From Aeromicrobium senzhongii (GTDB lineage Bacteria; Actinomycetota; Actinomycetes; Propionibacteriales; Nocardioidaceae), in contig NZ_CP060587.1 in assembly GCF_014334735.1 (NCBI RefSeq), positions 1 to 64,000 on the forward strand: 64,000 nucleotides of DNA. Direction: 5' to 3'. Below, one piece after another: positions 45,415 to 54,551 of this stretch (position 1 is the stretch's first letter; every line of letters starts with the position of its first letter). The notes under the pieces were generated by a model. It was given only the letters and a program-made list of their open reading frames with translations, was not told the origin of the DNA and did no database searches. The position numbers and the translations under genes are program-made.

Positions 45415-45518
45415 CGGTCCGTCCTGGGATCGTAGGAGCCACCGCGGTCGGCGGTCGCCTTGCGGAGCACCACGACAGCGGTCGCCGAGGCGACCAGGAG
45501 CAACACCAGTCTCGACAT
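45411..45518 (-). CDS. 35-aa membrane microprotein coupled to the hydratase gene
   Basis: ATG at 45518 opens a 35-codon frame, MSRLVLLLVASATAVVVLRK followed by a short polar tail ending in DPRTDR. It is one membrane helix with a basic cytoplasmic end, a layout like the DLW-39 protein of this window. The TGA overlaps the hydratase GTG (GTGA), which supports real translation. It could be a genuine microprotein or a leader peptide. No clear ribosome binding site beyond GTGGGGG is seen. Confidence 0.55.
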   Translation of the reverse strand: MSRLVLLLVASATAVVVLRKATADRGGSYDPRTDR

Positions 45519-45587
45519 GCCCCCACGCTAGCGGTCCTCGTTCGTCGGGTCGTGCAAGGATGGACTCAACCCCTGAAAGGACGTGAA

Positions 45588-46118
45588 GTGCCCATCAACG
45601 CAACGCTCCACACCAACCGTGGAGACATCAAGATCGAGCTGTTCGACCACCAAGCACCCAAAACGGTGGCGAACTTCGTCGGCTTGGCCGAGGGCACGAA
45701 GGAATGGGTCGATCCCGCCACTGGTTCGGTGTCGACGAAGCCCTTCTACGACGGGCTCACGTTCCACCGCGTGATCTCCAACTTCATGCTCCAGGGCGGC
45801 GACCCGCTCGGTGACGGCCGCGGTGGACCCGGTTACGAGTTCGACGACGAGTTCCACCCGGAGCTGCAGTTCGATCGCCCGTACCTGCTCGCCATGGCCA
45901 ACGCCGGCACCAAGCCCAACGGCTCCGGAACGAACGGCTCGCAGTTCTTCATCACGGTCGCCAAGACCGAGTGGCTGAACCGCAAGCACTCCATCTTCGG
46001 CGAGGTCAAGGATCCCGAGAGCCGCGCCGTGGTCGACGCGATCGCCGCGATCGAGACCGACCGGTTCGACCGTCCGGCCGAGCCCGTCGTGATCGAATCC
46101 GTGACCATCGAGCGGTGA
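45588..46118 (+). CDS. Peptidyl-prolyl cis-trans isomerase (cyclophilin)
   Basis: Cytoplasmic folding helper, 176 aa. The cyclophilin active-site stretches are present: PKTVANFVGLAEG, FHRVISNFMLQGGDP (catalytic Arg), GTNGSQFFITVAKTEWLNRKHSIFGEV (cited in parts; Phe and His of the pocket). The usual Trp is seen as EWLN. No signal peptide. GAAAGGA precedes the GTG at 45588. Its stop overlaps the rhomboid gene start, a common actinobacterial pair. Confidence 0.95.
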   Translation: MPINATLHTNRGDIKIELFDHQAPKTVANFVGLAEGTKEWVDPATGSVSTKPFYDGLTFHRVISNFMLQGGDPLGDGRGGPGYEFDDEFHPELQFDRPYLLAMANAGTKPNGSGTNGSQFFITVAKTEWLNRKHSIFGEVKDPESRAVVDAIAAIETDRFDRPAEPVVIESVTIER

Positions 46119-46981
46119 CTCCCGAGGGCGCCGGTCAGCAGACCTGCTACCGGCATCCCGACCGGCCTGCGTACATCCAGTGCCAGCGGTGCTCGCGGTA
46201 CATCTGTCCTCAGGACATGCGTGAGGCCAGCGTCGGCTTCCAGTGCCCCGAGTGCGTGAGCCGGGGCCAGGCGGCCGTGCGCCAGCCGCGCACGATCGCG
46301 GGCGGGGCCGTCACCGGCAGCGCCGGAGCCATCACCTACGCGATCATCGCGATCAACATCGCGGCCCAGGTCGTGGTGATGGCCACCGGCGGTGCCGGCA
46401 ACCCCAACCAGAGCGAGTTCTTCCGCTGGGGCTGGATGAGCGGCATCGAGGTCGCCCAGGGCGACTACTGGCGCCTGATCACGGCCGCGTTCCTGCACGG
46501 CGGCCTGACCCACATCGCGCTGAACATGTTCGCGCTCTATCTGTTCGGGCCCTACGTCGAGCAGACCCTCGGCCGCGTGCGGTACGTCATCACGTACCTG
46601 ACGCTCGCCATCGGGTCGTCGGTGCTGGTCTATCTGCTCGAGGACCCGTTCACGCCCACGATCGGTGCGTCCGGCGCGGTGTTCGGGCTCTTCGGCCTGG
46701 CGTTGATCTTCTTGATCCGCACGCGTCAGAACATCACCGGAATGGTCGTCATCTTGGCGATCAACGCCTTCTTCAGTCTGCGCTCGGGGATCAGCTGGGA
46801 GGGCCACCTCGGCGGCTTCCTCACCGGTGTCGCCCTCGGCCTGGTGTTCGCCTACGCGCCCCGCGATCGCCGCACGCTGGTGCAGGTCGTGGCCTTCGTG
46901 GTGCTGTGGGCGCTGTTCTTCGCCGCGATCGCCTGGCGCACCGACCACCTCGTCGGATCGCTCGTTCCGGGCTTCGCCTGA
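46115..46981 (+). CDS. Rhomboid-family intramembrane serine protease
   Basis: A 288-aa membrane protease. Residues 1-55 hold a zinc-ribbon/B-box-like segment with paired Cys and His (CYRHPDRPAYIQCQRCSRYIC...CPEC). The rhomboid domain follows with HGGLTHIALNMFALYLFG, the nucleophile Ser186 in GASGAVFG and the catalytic His231 in GHLGGFLTG. Six or seven helices. The start overlaps the cyclophilin stop. It is convergent with crgA across a long palindrome. Confidence 0.94.
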   Translation: MTPEGAGQQTCYRHPDRPAYIQCQRCSRYICPQDMREASVGFQCPECVSRGQAAVRQPRTIAGGAVTGSAGAITYAIIAINIAAQVVVMATGGAGNPNQSEFFRWGWMSGIEVAQGDYWRLITAAFLHGGLTHIALNMFALYLFGPYVEQTLGRVRYVITYLTLAIGSSVLVYLLEDPFTPTIGASGAVFGLFGLALIFLIRTRQNITGMVVILAINAFFSLRSGISWEGHLGGFLTGVALGLVFAYAPRDRRTLVQVVAFVVLWALFFAAIAWRTDHLVGSLVPGFA

Positions 46982-46994
46982 GCGTCGCGGCACC

Positions 46995-47060
46995 GAATCA
47001 CACGGGTGTAGTTATCCACATGTGTGTGCACACCTGTGGGTAATCACATCGGTGTGATTC
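46995..47060. repeat. 66-base palindrome with symmetric DnaA boxes
   Basis: Two halves centred at 47027.5 match at 26 of 33 positions. Outer arms are GAATCACAC (46995-47003) and GTGTGATTC (47052-47060). Inner arms hold TTATCCACA (47012-47020) and TGTGGGTAA (47035-47043, TTACCCACA on the minus strand), two facing DnaA boxes, around GTGTGTGCACACC. It lies between the convergent rhomboid and crgA genes, so a bidirectional terminator is the conservative reading. Confidence 0.75.
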
Positions 47061-47307
47061 ACTCCCACTTCATCGCGAAGCCGAAGGCCGCGAGGATGAA
47101 TCCCATGCCGATCACGAGGTTCCAGCCACCGAGGTCGCTGTAGCCGGGGATGGTGACGTCGGTGTTGCTGATCGTGTAGAACACGACGATCCAGGCCAGG
47201 CCGATGACCGCGCACGCGACCATCAGAGGAGCGGCCCACCGGTTGCCGATGCGCACCGGCTTGGGGCCGTTGTCGTCGACGGACTTGCGCTTGAACCTGT
47301 TGAACAC
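47059..47307 (-). CDS. crgA: Cell division protein CrgA
   Basis: An 82-aa actinobacterial divisome component that bridges FtsZ-ring and septal peptidoglycan proteins. The basic N-terminus (RFKRKSV) is followed by two membrane helices: RWAAPLMVACAVIGLAWIVV and NLVIGMGFILAAFGFAMKW, separated by the short conserved TIPGYSDLGGWN loop. GGAGAAG precedes the GTG at 47307. Position near the PASTA kinase locus is conserved in actinobacteria. Its stop overlaps the large palindrome. Confidence 0.92.
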   Translation of the reverse strand: MFNRFKRKSVDDNGPKPVRIGNRWAAPLMVACAVIGLAWIVVFYTISNTDVTIPGYSDLGGWNLVIGMGFILAAFGFAMKWE

Positions 47308-47370
47308 GAGCTTCTCCCGGTCGGGCGGCGGCGAGGCCGCGGTGTGACGTACTCCGCTAGCGTAGTCGCC

Positions 47371-48114
47371 GTGCGGGACACGCCACGTCATGAGGGGAAC
47401 AACGCGACCGTCAGCAGGTGGAGCCTGCTGGCGCTGGCGCTGGCCTGCGTGTGCGGAATCGTGGTGGTCGCCGCCGCCGTGACGTCCAACGGATCGGACC
47501 TGCGCCCGGCCGGTGGAGACCTGAACTCGGTCCTGCGCGACCGGGCTCGTGAGGTCGAGACCCGGCGCGAGGAGGCGGCCCGGCTGCAACGCGAGGTCGA
47601 CGCGATGAGCCGCAAGGTCGACGATGCGGACCTGCGTCGCGACCTGCGCCGCGTGGAGGCCCTCTCCGGCCCGGCCGGTCTGACGCCCGTCCAGGGACCC
47701 GGCCTGCGCATCGCACTGGAGGACGCCCCCCGCTCCGTCGAGTTCCCGGGACTGGACCCGAACCTGCTGGTGGTCCACCAGCAGGACATCCAGGCGTTCG
47801 TGAACGCCCTGTGGGCCGGCGGCGCCGAGGCGGTGACGCTCCAGGGCCAGCGGCTGATCAGCTCGATCGGGATCAAGTGCGTCGGCAACACCGTCGTGCT
47901 CGACGGCGTGCCGTACGCCCCGCCCTACGTCATCGAGGCGATCGGGGACCAGGCCGCTCTGCGCCAGGCGCTGGCCGCCTCGCCCGAGGTGGCGACCTAC
48001 ACGCAGTACGCCGAGCGCTACAGCCTCGGGCTCGACGAGCGCGCCGTGGACCGGATCAAGGCTCCGGCCTACGACGGCAGCGTCTCCATGCGGTACGCGA
48101 CCGCCCTGGACTGA
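47371..48114 (+). CDS. DUF881 membrane protein
   Basis: A 247-aa protein: one N-terminal membrane helix (residues about 20-40), a coiled-coil segment with REVETRREEAARLQREVDAM, then the DUF881 domain with GPGLRIALEDAP, LLVVHQQDIQAFVNALWAGG and GAEAVTLQGQRL. The extracytoplasmic domain is of unknown function but the family clusters with division genes in actinobacteria. TAGCGT at 47358-47363 lies seven bases before the GTG at 47371, suggesting leaderless translation; a GTG at 47344 is less likely. It is convergent with the PASTA kinase gene, five bases apart. Confidence 0.85.
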   Translation: MRDTPRHEGNNATVSRWSLLALALACVCGIVVVAAAVTSNGSDLRPAGGDLNSVLRDRAREVETRREEAARLQREVDAMSRKVDDADLRRDLRRVEALSGPAGLTPVQGPGLRIALEDAPRSVEFPGLDPNLLVVHQQDIQAFVNALWAGGAEAVTLQGQRLISSIGIKCVGNTVVLDGVPYAPPYVIEAIGDQAALRQALAASPEVATYTQYAERYSLGLDERAVDRIKAPAYDGSVSMRYATALD

Positions 48115-48119
48115 CCTCC

Positions 48120-49851
48120 TCAGGGGAGGAGGTCGTCGTCCGTGGGCTCCGTGGTCGGGGTGGGCGTGGGCGTGGTGGGAGCCGGCGGTCGCGACACCGT
48201 GATGGTGATCGTCGTCCCCGGCGAGACCATGCTGCCGGGCTCGCGGCTCTGCGCCGTGACGGTGCCGTTCGGCGCGGTGCCGGACGTGTCGTTCTGCACC
48301 GAGACCTTCAGGCCGGCGTCCTCGAGCGCCTGGCGCGCGTCGTCCGCGCTCTGCCCGACGACGTTGGGCACGTCGACCTGACCACGCGAGACGATGAGCG
48401 TCACGGTGCTGCCGCGCTCGACGGAGGACCCCGGCGGCGGGTTGCTGTTGAGGACGCGGTCCTTCGGCTGGTCGCTGTCGGTGTTCTGACGCTTGACCTT
48501 GAGACCGTACTGGTCGCCCTCGAGCAGGTCCTTGGCCTCGTCGTACGAGTAGCTCGTGAGGTTCGGCAGATCGACCAGCTCCGGACCGGAGCTGACGACG
48601 AGGTCGACCGCGGTGCCCTCGTCGACCGTGGTGCCGGCCTCGGGATCGGTCGCCATGACCTGGCCCTCGGGGATGTCGGCGCTGGTCTGCTCGCGCGTGT
48701 CTCCCACGGTGAGGTTCTTCGACTCCAGCCGGTTCGTCGCGGTCTCGACGTCGAGGCCCTCGACCCGCGGCACGGCGACCTGCGGAGGCGCGTTCTCCTC
48801 GTCGCCGCCGTTGAGCATCAGGGCCACGCCGATCGCCGCCGCGATCGCCAGCAGGACGAGCGCCAGGGCCCACCACTTGGCGTGGCCCTTCTTCTCCTCC
48901 TCCTCGCCGCGGGGGCAGGACGGGGGCCGTGACGGCCGGTGCGACCTGCGTGGCACCGGCGGTGACCGGAACGGCCTGCGTCGGGGCGTCGACCGAGCCC
49001 CCGGCCAGCACCCGCTCGATGTCCTTGCGCATCTCGCCGGCGCTGGAGTAACGGTCGTCGACGCGCTTGGCCAGGGCCTTCGCGACCACGTGGTCCACCG
49101 CGACCGAGACGTCGGGATTGAGCTGCGACGGCGGCCGGGCCTCCTCGCGCACGTGCTGGTACGCCACGGAGACGGGACTGTCGCCGACGAACGGCGGCCG
49201 TCCCGTGAGCAGCTCGTAGAGCACGCAGCCCGTGGAGTAGATGTCGCTGCGGGCGTCGACGGTCTCGCCGCGGGCCTGCTCGGGCGACAGGTACTGCGCC
49301 GTGCCGATGACCGCTGCGGTCTGGGTCATTGCGCTCGAGGTGTCGGCGATCGCCCGGGCGATGCCGAAGTCCATCACCTTGACCTTGCCCTCGGGCGTCA
49401 GCATGACGTTCGCGGGCTTGATGTCGCGGTGGATGATGCCGGCGCGGTGGCTGTAGTCCAGCGCCGCCAGGATGTCGGCGGTGATCGACAGTGCGCGCTC
49501 GGGCAAGATCTTGCGGCCGTCGCGCAGCACGTCCCGCAGGGTGCGGCCCTCGACCAGCTCCATCACGATGTAGGGCACCGTGGCGCCGGAGGCGTCGGTG
49601 GCCTCGCCGGTGTCGTAGACCGCGACGATCGACGGGTGGTTCAGGGACGCCGCGGACTGCGCCTCGCGGCGGAACCGCTCCTGGAACGTCTCGTCGGCGG
49701 CCAGGTCGGCACGGAGCAGCTTGATCGCCACGGGACGGCCGAGCCGCAGGTCGTAGCCGGCGCGGACATCGGCCATCCCGCCGCGTCCGACCAGCTCGCC
49801 GACCTCGTAGCGGCCGCCGAGCGGCTCCATCTTCGCGTCACTCTCGGTCAT
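48120..49851 (-). pseudogene. pknB: PknB-type Ser/Thr kinase with PASTA repeats, split by a frameshift
   Basis: Membrane kinase that senses peptidoglycan fragments and phosphorylates division and wall enzymes. The kinase domain is intact in one frame: GRYEVGELVGRGGMADV, the ATP Lys in VAIKLL, HRDIKPANVML, DFGIAR and the T-loop Thr region MTQTAAVIGTAQYLSPEQ. After APVLPP the frame is lost in the C5 run (48911-48915 on this strand). The other frame carries on with EEEEKKGHAKWW, a membrane helix and three PASTA repeats ending DDDLLP. Removing one base restores a 576-aa protein. PknB is often essential, so a sequencing error is quite possible. No separate PknA gene is present. Confidence 0.85.
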
Positions 49852-49882
49852 GGTTTCCAGTCTCCCAAAGGGTGGATGAGGT

Positions 49883-51348
49883 TCATCGGAGCACTGCCTC
49901 CATCACGGCACGGGCGATCGGCCGCCCAGGCGGCCTCCGGCGATGTCACTGGTGTTCTGCGCGGACTCGACCAACACGGCGACGGCGACCTGGGGATCGT
50001 CGGCCGGTGCGAAGCCGATGAACCACGCGTACGGGGGTCGGTCGGGTGCGGACTCGGCGGTTCCGGTCTTGCCGCCGACGTCGATGCCGGGGATCGCGGC
50101 GGGGCTGCCGGTGCCCTGGTCGACGACGGAGACCATCATGTCGCTGAGCTCGCGGGCGTCGCCCGCCGACATCGGGCGCCCGAGCTCCTGCGGCTCGGGC
50201 TGCTCGAGGATCGAGAGGTTGGGCGCCCGCACGGTGCGGACCAGGTGCGGCTTCATCAGGACGCCGTCGTTGGCGACCGCGGCCGACACCATGGCCATCT
50301 GCAGCGGCGTGGCCGCGACCTCGAACTGGCCGATGCCGGACTGCGCGAGCTGCGGCGGCTCGAGCTTGGTGTCGGGATCGGCGGTGAAGCGGCTGGCGGC
50401 CGAGGGGAGGTCCTCGATGGGCCGCTCGCCGAAGCCGAACTTCGCGGCCTGGTCGGCCATCTTCTCCTGGCCGACCTTGCCGGCGAGCCAGCCGAAGGAC
50501 ACGTTGCACGACACCTGGAGCGCACGCTCGAAGCTGATCGGGTTGCCGCCGCAGCTGCTGCCGCCCTGGTTGGTGAGCTTGTAGCCGATGCCGGGGAAGC
50601 CCAACGTCGCTCCGCCGCGCACGTCGTCGTCCGCGGAGAGGCCGAGGTCCTCGATCGCGGCCGCCGACGTGACGATCTTGAACGTCGATCCCGGCGGCAG
50701 GGTGGTCTGGGTGGAGCGGTTGGTCAGCGGCTGCGTCTTGTCCTTCTCCAGCCGCTGCATCGTCCGCATCACCTTGTCGGCGTCGTGGCTGGCCAGCTGG
50801 TTGGGGTTGTAGGTGGGCTGGCTGACCATCGCCAGGACCGCACCGGTCTGCGGGTTGAGCGCCACGACCGCGCCGCGGGTCTCCTCGCCGAGGTCGGCCA
50901 GCCCTTCGAACGCGGCCTTCTGGGCGGCCGCGTCCAGGGTCAGCTCGACGCTGCCGCCCTGCGGCTGGTCGTTGCCGATGAGGTCGATGACCCGGTTGAC
51001 GAACAGGCGGTCGTCGCTGCCGGACAGGATCGAGTTGTACGAGCGCTCGATGCCCGCCTGGCCGTACTGGTACGAGAAGTAGCCCGTCACCGGCGCGTAG
51101 AGCTTCGGGTCGGTGTACTTGCGCTGGAACTGCCACCGGTCCTTGACCGGGACCGACTGGGCGATCGGCTCGCCGTCGACGATGATGGCGCCGCGCTCGC
51201 GGCTGAACTCCTCGTCGATGACCCGACGGTTGCCGGGCTTCTCGTTGAGGTCGTCGGCCTGCACGAATTGGACGTAGTTCGCGTTGAGGAGCAGTCCCAT
51301 GAACATCAGCAGGCAGACGACGGCCATGGCGCGGATGGGCTTGTTCAC
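49883..51348 (-). CDS. pbpA: Penicillin-binding protein 2 (PbpA), frameshifted C-terminus
   Basis: Class B transpeptidase cross-linking peptidoglycan with RodA. One N-terminal membrane helix, a dimerisation domain, then active-site motifs STFK (PPGSTFKIVTS), SCN (VSCNVSF) and KTG (GGKTGTAES). As written the frame ends early at 49903 after GGRLGGRSPVP. Inserting one base in the GGGCGGCC run near 49920 restores PIARAVMEAVLR and a stop at 49883-49885, the normal end, giving about 488 aa. So the last ten or so residues are disrupted, by error or real mutation. The GTG overlaps the rodA stop. Confidence 0.9.
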
Positions 51349-52730
51349 GACAGCTTCACCACCTGGGTGGCCTCGTCGCCGCTGATGGGGGTCGCCTCGG
51401 GCGCGGGCCGACGGGTCTGGTCGCTGATGCGCAGCAGCAACGCGACGATGATCCAGTTCATGATGATCGACGAGCCGCCGGCGGCCAGGAACGGCGCCGT
51501 GAGGCCGGTCAGCGGGATCAGCCGGGTGACGCCGCCGGCGACGACGAACACCTGCAGCGCGAACGAGACCGACAGGCCGACCGCCAGCAGCTTGCCGAAG
51601 GCGTCGCGGCAGGTCAGCGCGATGCGCAGGCCTCGCTCGACGATGAGCCCGTAGACCATGATCACGGCCATGAGCCCGGCCAGGCCGAGCTCCTCGCCGA
51701 TCGACGACAAGATGAAGTCGGAGAACCCGAACGGCGTCAGCTCGGGGCTGCCCTGACCCCAGCCGCGGCCGAGCAGGCCGCCGTGGCCGAGCCCGTAGAG
51801 CGCGGTGATGATCTGGTAGTTCTGGTCAGGGTCGCTCCACGGATCGAGCCAGGCGTCGAAGCGGGCGCGGACGTGCCCGAATGCGAGGTAGCCGAACCAG
51901 GCGCCCACGGCGAACAGGCCGGTGCCGACGACGAGCCACCCCGGACGCTCGGTGGCGACGTAGAGCATCACGACGAACAGGCCGAAGAACAACAGCGACG
52001 AGCCGAGGTCGCGCTGGAAGACCAGGATGCCGACGCTGATCAGCCAGCCGAGCAGGATCGGGCCGAGGTCGCGTCCGCGCGGCAGGTCGACGCCGAGGAT
52101 CCGGCGGCCGGCCAGGGCGAGCGCATCACGCTTGGCGACCAGGTAGCCGGCGAAGAAGATCGCGAGGGCGATCTTGGCCGCCTCGGCGGGCTGGAAGCTG
52201 AAGGGGCCCAGCTGGATCCAGATCTGGGCGCCGCGCTTGGCGCTGCCGATGACCGGCAGGATCGGCAGGATCAGCAGGGCGATCGCGGCGAGCCCGAAGG
52301 TGTAGGTGTACTGCTGCAGCCAGCGGTGGTCACGGATCAGCACCAGGACCGCGACGAACATGAGCACGCCCAGGATCGTCCAGCGCAGCTGGCCCTGCGC
52401 GAACGGACCGAACGGAGAGCCGATCGAGTCCAGGCCCAGGTCGATGCGGTAGATCATGACCAGGCCGATGCCGTTGAGACACACGACCAGGGGAAGCAGC
52501 ACGGGGTCGGCGTACCCGGCGAACCGGCGGACCGCCAGGTGGGCGCCGAGCGCAACGAGGGCGTAGACGCCTCCGACCGTGTAGATGCCCGAGGGGACCG
52601 TGCCGTCGATGCCCAGACCCACCGCCGCGTAGGAGCCGATGCCGATCGCGATCGCGAGCAGCAGCAGTCCCAGTTCGGCGGTGCGGCGCTTGCGGGGGAT
52701 CCAGGCCGGGGTCGCGCCCGCGGCACTCAC
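51345..52730 (-). CDS. rodA: Peptidoglycan glycosyltransferase RodA/FtsW
   Basis: SEDS-family polymerase, 461 aa with about ten to twelve helices. Signature regions: FQPAEAAKIALAIFFAGYLV, the loop with DPDQNYQIITALYGLGHGG, the catalytic-Asp region WLDPWSDPDQNYQ and the C-terminal GGVTRLIPLTGLTAPFLAAGGSS (cited in part). It works with the adjacent class B PBP in elongation. Its GTG overlaps the phosphatase stop and its own stop overlaps pbpA. Confidence 0.94.
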   Translation of the reverse strand: MSAAGATPAWIPRKRRTAELGLLLLAIAIGIGSYAAVGLGIDGTVPSGIYTVGGVYALVALGAHLAVRRFAGYADPVLLPLVVCLNGIGLVMIYRIDLGLDSIGSPFGPFAQGQLRWTILGVLMFVAVLVLIRDHRWLQQYTYTFGLAAIALLILPILPVIGSAKRGAQIWIQLGPFSFQPAEAAKIALAIFFAGYLVAKRDALALAGRRILGVDLPRGRDLGPILLGWLISVGILVFQRDLGSSLLFFGLFVVMLYVATERPGWLVVGTGLFAVGAWFGYLAFGHVRARFDAWLDPWSDPDQNYQIITALYGLGHGGLLGRGWGQGSPELTPFGFSDFILSSIGEELGLAGLMAVIMVYGLIVERGLRIALTCRDAFGKLLAVGLSVSFALQVFVVAGGVTRLIPLTGLTAPFLAAGGSSIIMNWIIVALLLRISDQTRRPAPEATPISGDEATQVVKLS

Positions 52731-54040
52731 GGGGTCTCCGTCGGCTCGGGCGTCGCGCGGGTGCGGCGCGGCGCGGGTGAGGGCGTGGGCGTCGGGGTCG
52801 GCGTCGGCTCGACGGCCTGGATGCTCAGGTTGGTGACGATGCGCTTGGCCTCGTCGTGGTCGGCGGCGGTGATGCCCGCCGCGACCCGGTCGCGCTGATA
52901 GGCCGGCAGGGTGTCGATCTCGATCTGCGTGACCTCGTCGAGGTGCGCCAGGGTGACTCCGGGAACCGAGAGGTCCACACCTCGGAAGATCGCCACCTGA
53001 CCGTCCTGGGAGGCGACGAAGTACTGACGCTGGGACCAGTCGTAGGCGTACGCGCCCGCACCGCCGAGCAGGCCGACGATGACGACGGCGACCAGGGCCC
53101 AGCGCACCCAGCGTCGCCGCGGGACGGGACGGGGCGCGTAGCGCAGCTCCTCGGGGTCGGCTTCGACCGCACCGGAGTCGGCGGTGAGGCTCGAGGTCGG
53201 CGAGGTGGCGGCCCGGACCGAACCGGTGCGACCGCGTGCCTGGTTCGTCGCCGCGCCCACGATCTGGGGCTGACCGTCGGCGCAGACGAGGTCCTCGTCC
53301 TCGGGCTCGTCGGCCGACACGAACTCGGCGATGACGACGGTGACGTTGTCGTACCCCCCGGACTCGAGCGCGAGCCGGATCAGCTCGGTGGCGGCGACGT
53401 CGATCGTCTCGAGCTTCATCGTCCGCTCGATCGTCTCGTCGTCGACCATGTCGGTCAGGCCGTCGCTGCACAGCAGGTACCGGTCACCGGCCGAGGGCTG
53501 CAACCACGTGAAGTCCGGCTCGAAGTCGTCGCGGCCCAGGATCGCCTTGAGCAGCAGCGAGCGGTGCGGGTGGACGCGCGCCTCCTCGGCGGTGATGCGC
53601 CCTTCGTCGACGAGGCTCTGCACGAAGGTGTGGTCGATGCTGAGCTGGCTCAGGCGGCCCTGGCGCAGGCGGTAGGCCCGCGAGTCGCCGATGTGGGCCA
53701 CGGCCAGCTTCTCGCCGTCCCAGAGCATCGCCTCGAGGGTCGTGCCCATCCCCTCGACGGCGGGGTCGTCACGGATCAGCTCGGCGAGGCGGTGGTTGGC
53801 GTGGGCGACGGCGGTGCGCATCGCCTCGAGCGCGTCGCCGTCCTCCTCGGGATCGAGGTCGCGGTCGATCTGGCGGATCTCGGCCAGGGCGGCCGAGGAG
53901 GCCAGGTCACCGGCGGCGGCGCCGCCCATGCCGTCGGCGATCACCAGCAGCCGAGGGCTGGCGTAACCGGAATCCTGATTGTTCGAACGGCGCAGACCGA
54001 CGTCGGTGAGCGCCACGTAGCGGTAGGTCAGGGACGCCAT
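52727..54040 (-). CDS. pstP: PP2C-family Ser/Thr phosphatase (PstP)
   Basis: Reverses phosphorylation by PknB-type kinases. The 437-aa protein has a PP2C domain (residues 1-240): TDVGLRRSNNQDS, metal-binding VIADGMGGAAAGD, AHIGDSRAYRLRQG, LCSDGLTDMV and SGGYDNVTVVI. After an acidic/polar linker comes one membrane helix (about 308-325, WALVAVVIVGLLGGAGAYAY), and an extracytoplasmic part ending in a Thr/Pro repeat tail. It sits between fhaB and rodA as in mycobacteria. Confidence 0.94.
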   Translation of the reverse strand: MASLTYRYVALTDVGLRRSNNQDSGYASPRLLVIADGMGGAAAGDLASSAALAEIRQIDRDLDPEEDGDALEAMRTAVAHANHRLAELIRDDPAVEGMGTTLEAMLWDGEKLAVAHIGDSRAYRLRQGRLSQLSIDHTFVQSLVDEGRITAEEARVHPHRSLLLKAILGRDDFEPDFTWLQPSAGDRYLLCSDGLTDMVDDETIERTMKLETIDVAATELIRLALESGGYDNVTVVIAEFVSADEPEDEDLVCADGQPQIVGAATNQARGRTGSVRAATSPTSSLTADSGAVEADPEELRYAPRPVPRRRWVRWALVAVVIVGLLGGAGAYAYDWSQRQYFVASQDGQVAIFRGVDLSVPGVTLAHLDEVTQIEIDTLPAYQRDRVAAGITAADHDEAKRIVTNLSIQAVEPTPTPTPTPSPAPRRTRATPEPTETP

Positions 54041-54532
54041 CTACTTGCGCAACTCCACGATCGTCTTCCCCAACCGGACCGCGGTGCCGATGGCGACAGG
54101 CTCTGGAGTGGTCACGCGCTGGCTGCCGATGTACGTGCCGTTGGTCGACCCGAGGTCCTCGACGAACCACTGCTCGCCGTTGGTGGCGAACCGGGCGTGG
54201 CGGGTGGAGACGTAGTCGTCGTCGAGCCGGATCGCCGCGTCGGTGCCGCGGCCGAGCAGGACCGGCTCGGTGCCGACCGGCACGCTCTGGCCCGCATTGG
54301 GACCGTCGACGATCACGAGCTGGCTGGGGGCGCCCCGCGCGCGGCGGTTGCGCGTTCCGCCCTTGGCCGGCTTGACCGGCTTCTGCTTCTGCTTCTGCCC
54401 CTTGGGCGGCTTGGGGGTCTGGACCTTGGTGCCGAAGATGTCGGTGCGGATCACGGACACGGCCGAGAGCACGAAGAGCCACAGCACGGCCAGGAAGCCG
54501 AGCTTGATCAAGGTGAGGGTCAGTTCGCTCAT
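54041..54532 (-). CDS. fhaB: FHA-domain protein FhaB (FipA-like)
   Basis: Phosphothreonine-binding adaptor, 163 aa. N-terminal membrane helix (residues about 7-28), a Lys/Pro/Gln-rich linker, then an FHA domain with VLLGRGTDAAIRLDD, YVSTRHARF and DLGSTNGTYIG, which carry the conserved Gly-Arg, Ser-x-x-His and Asn of the phosphopeptide pocket. It links the PknB kinase to division proteins in relatives. One base separates it from the phosphatase gene. Confidence 0.93.
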   Translation of the reverse strand: MSELTLTLIKLGFLAVLWLFVLSAVSVIRTDIFGTKVQTPKPPKGQKQKQKPVKPAKGGTRNRRARGAPSQLVIVDGPNAGQSVPVGTEPVLLGRGTDAAIRLDDDYVSTRHARFATNGEQWFVEDLGSTNGTYIGSQRVTTPEPVAIGTAVRLGKTIVELRK

Positions 54533-54551
54533 CGGCCCCCCGCGTCCCCGG

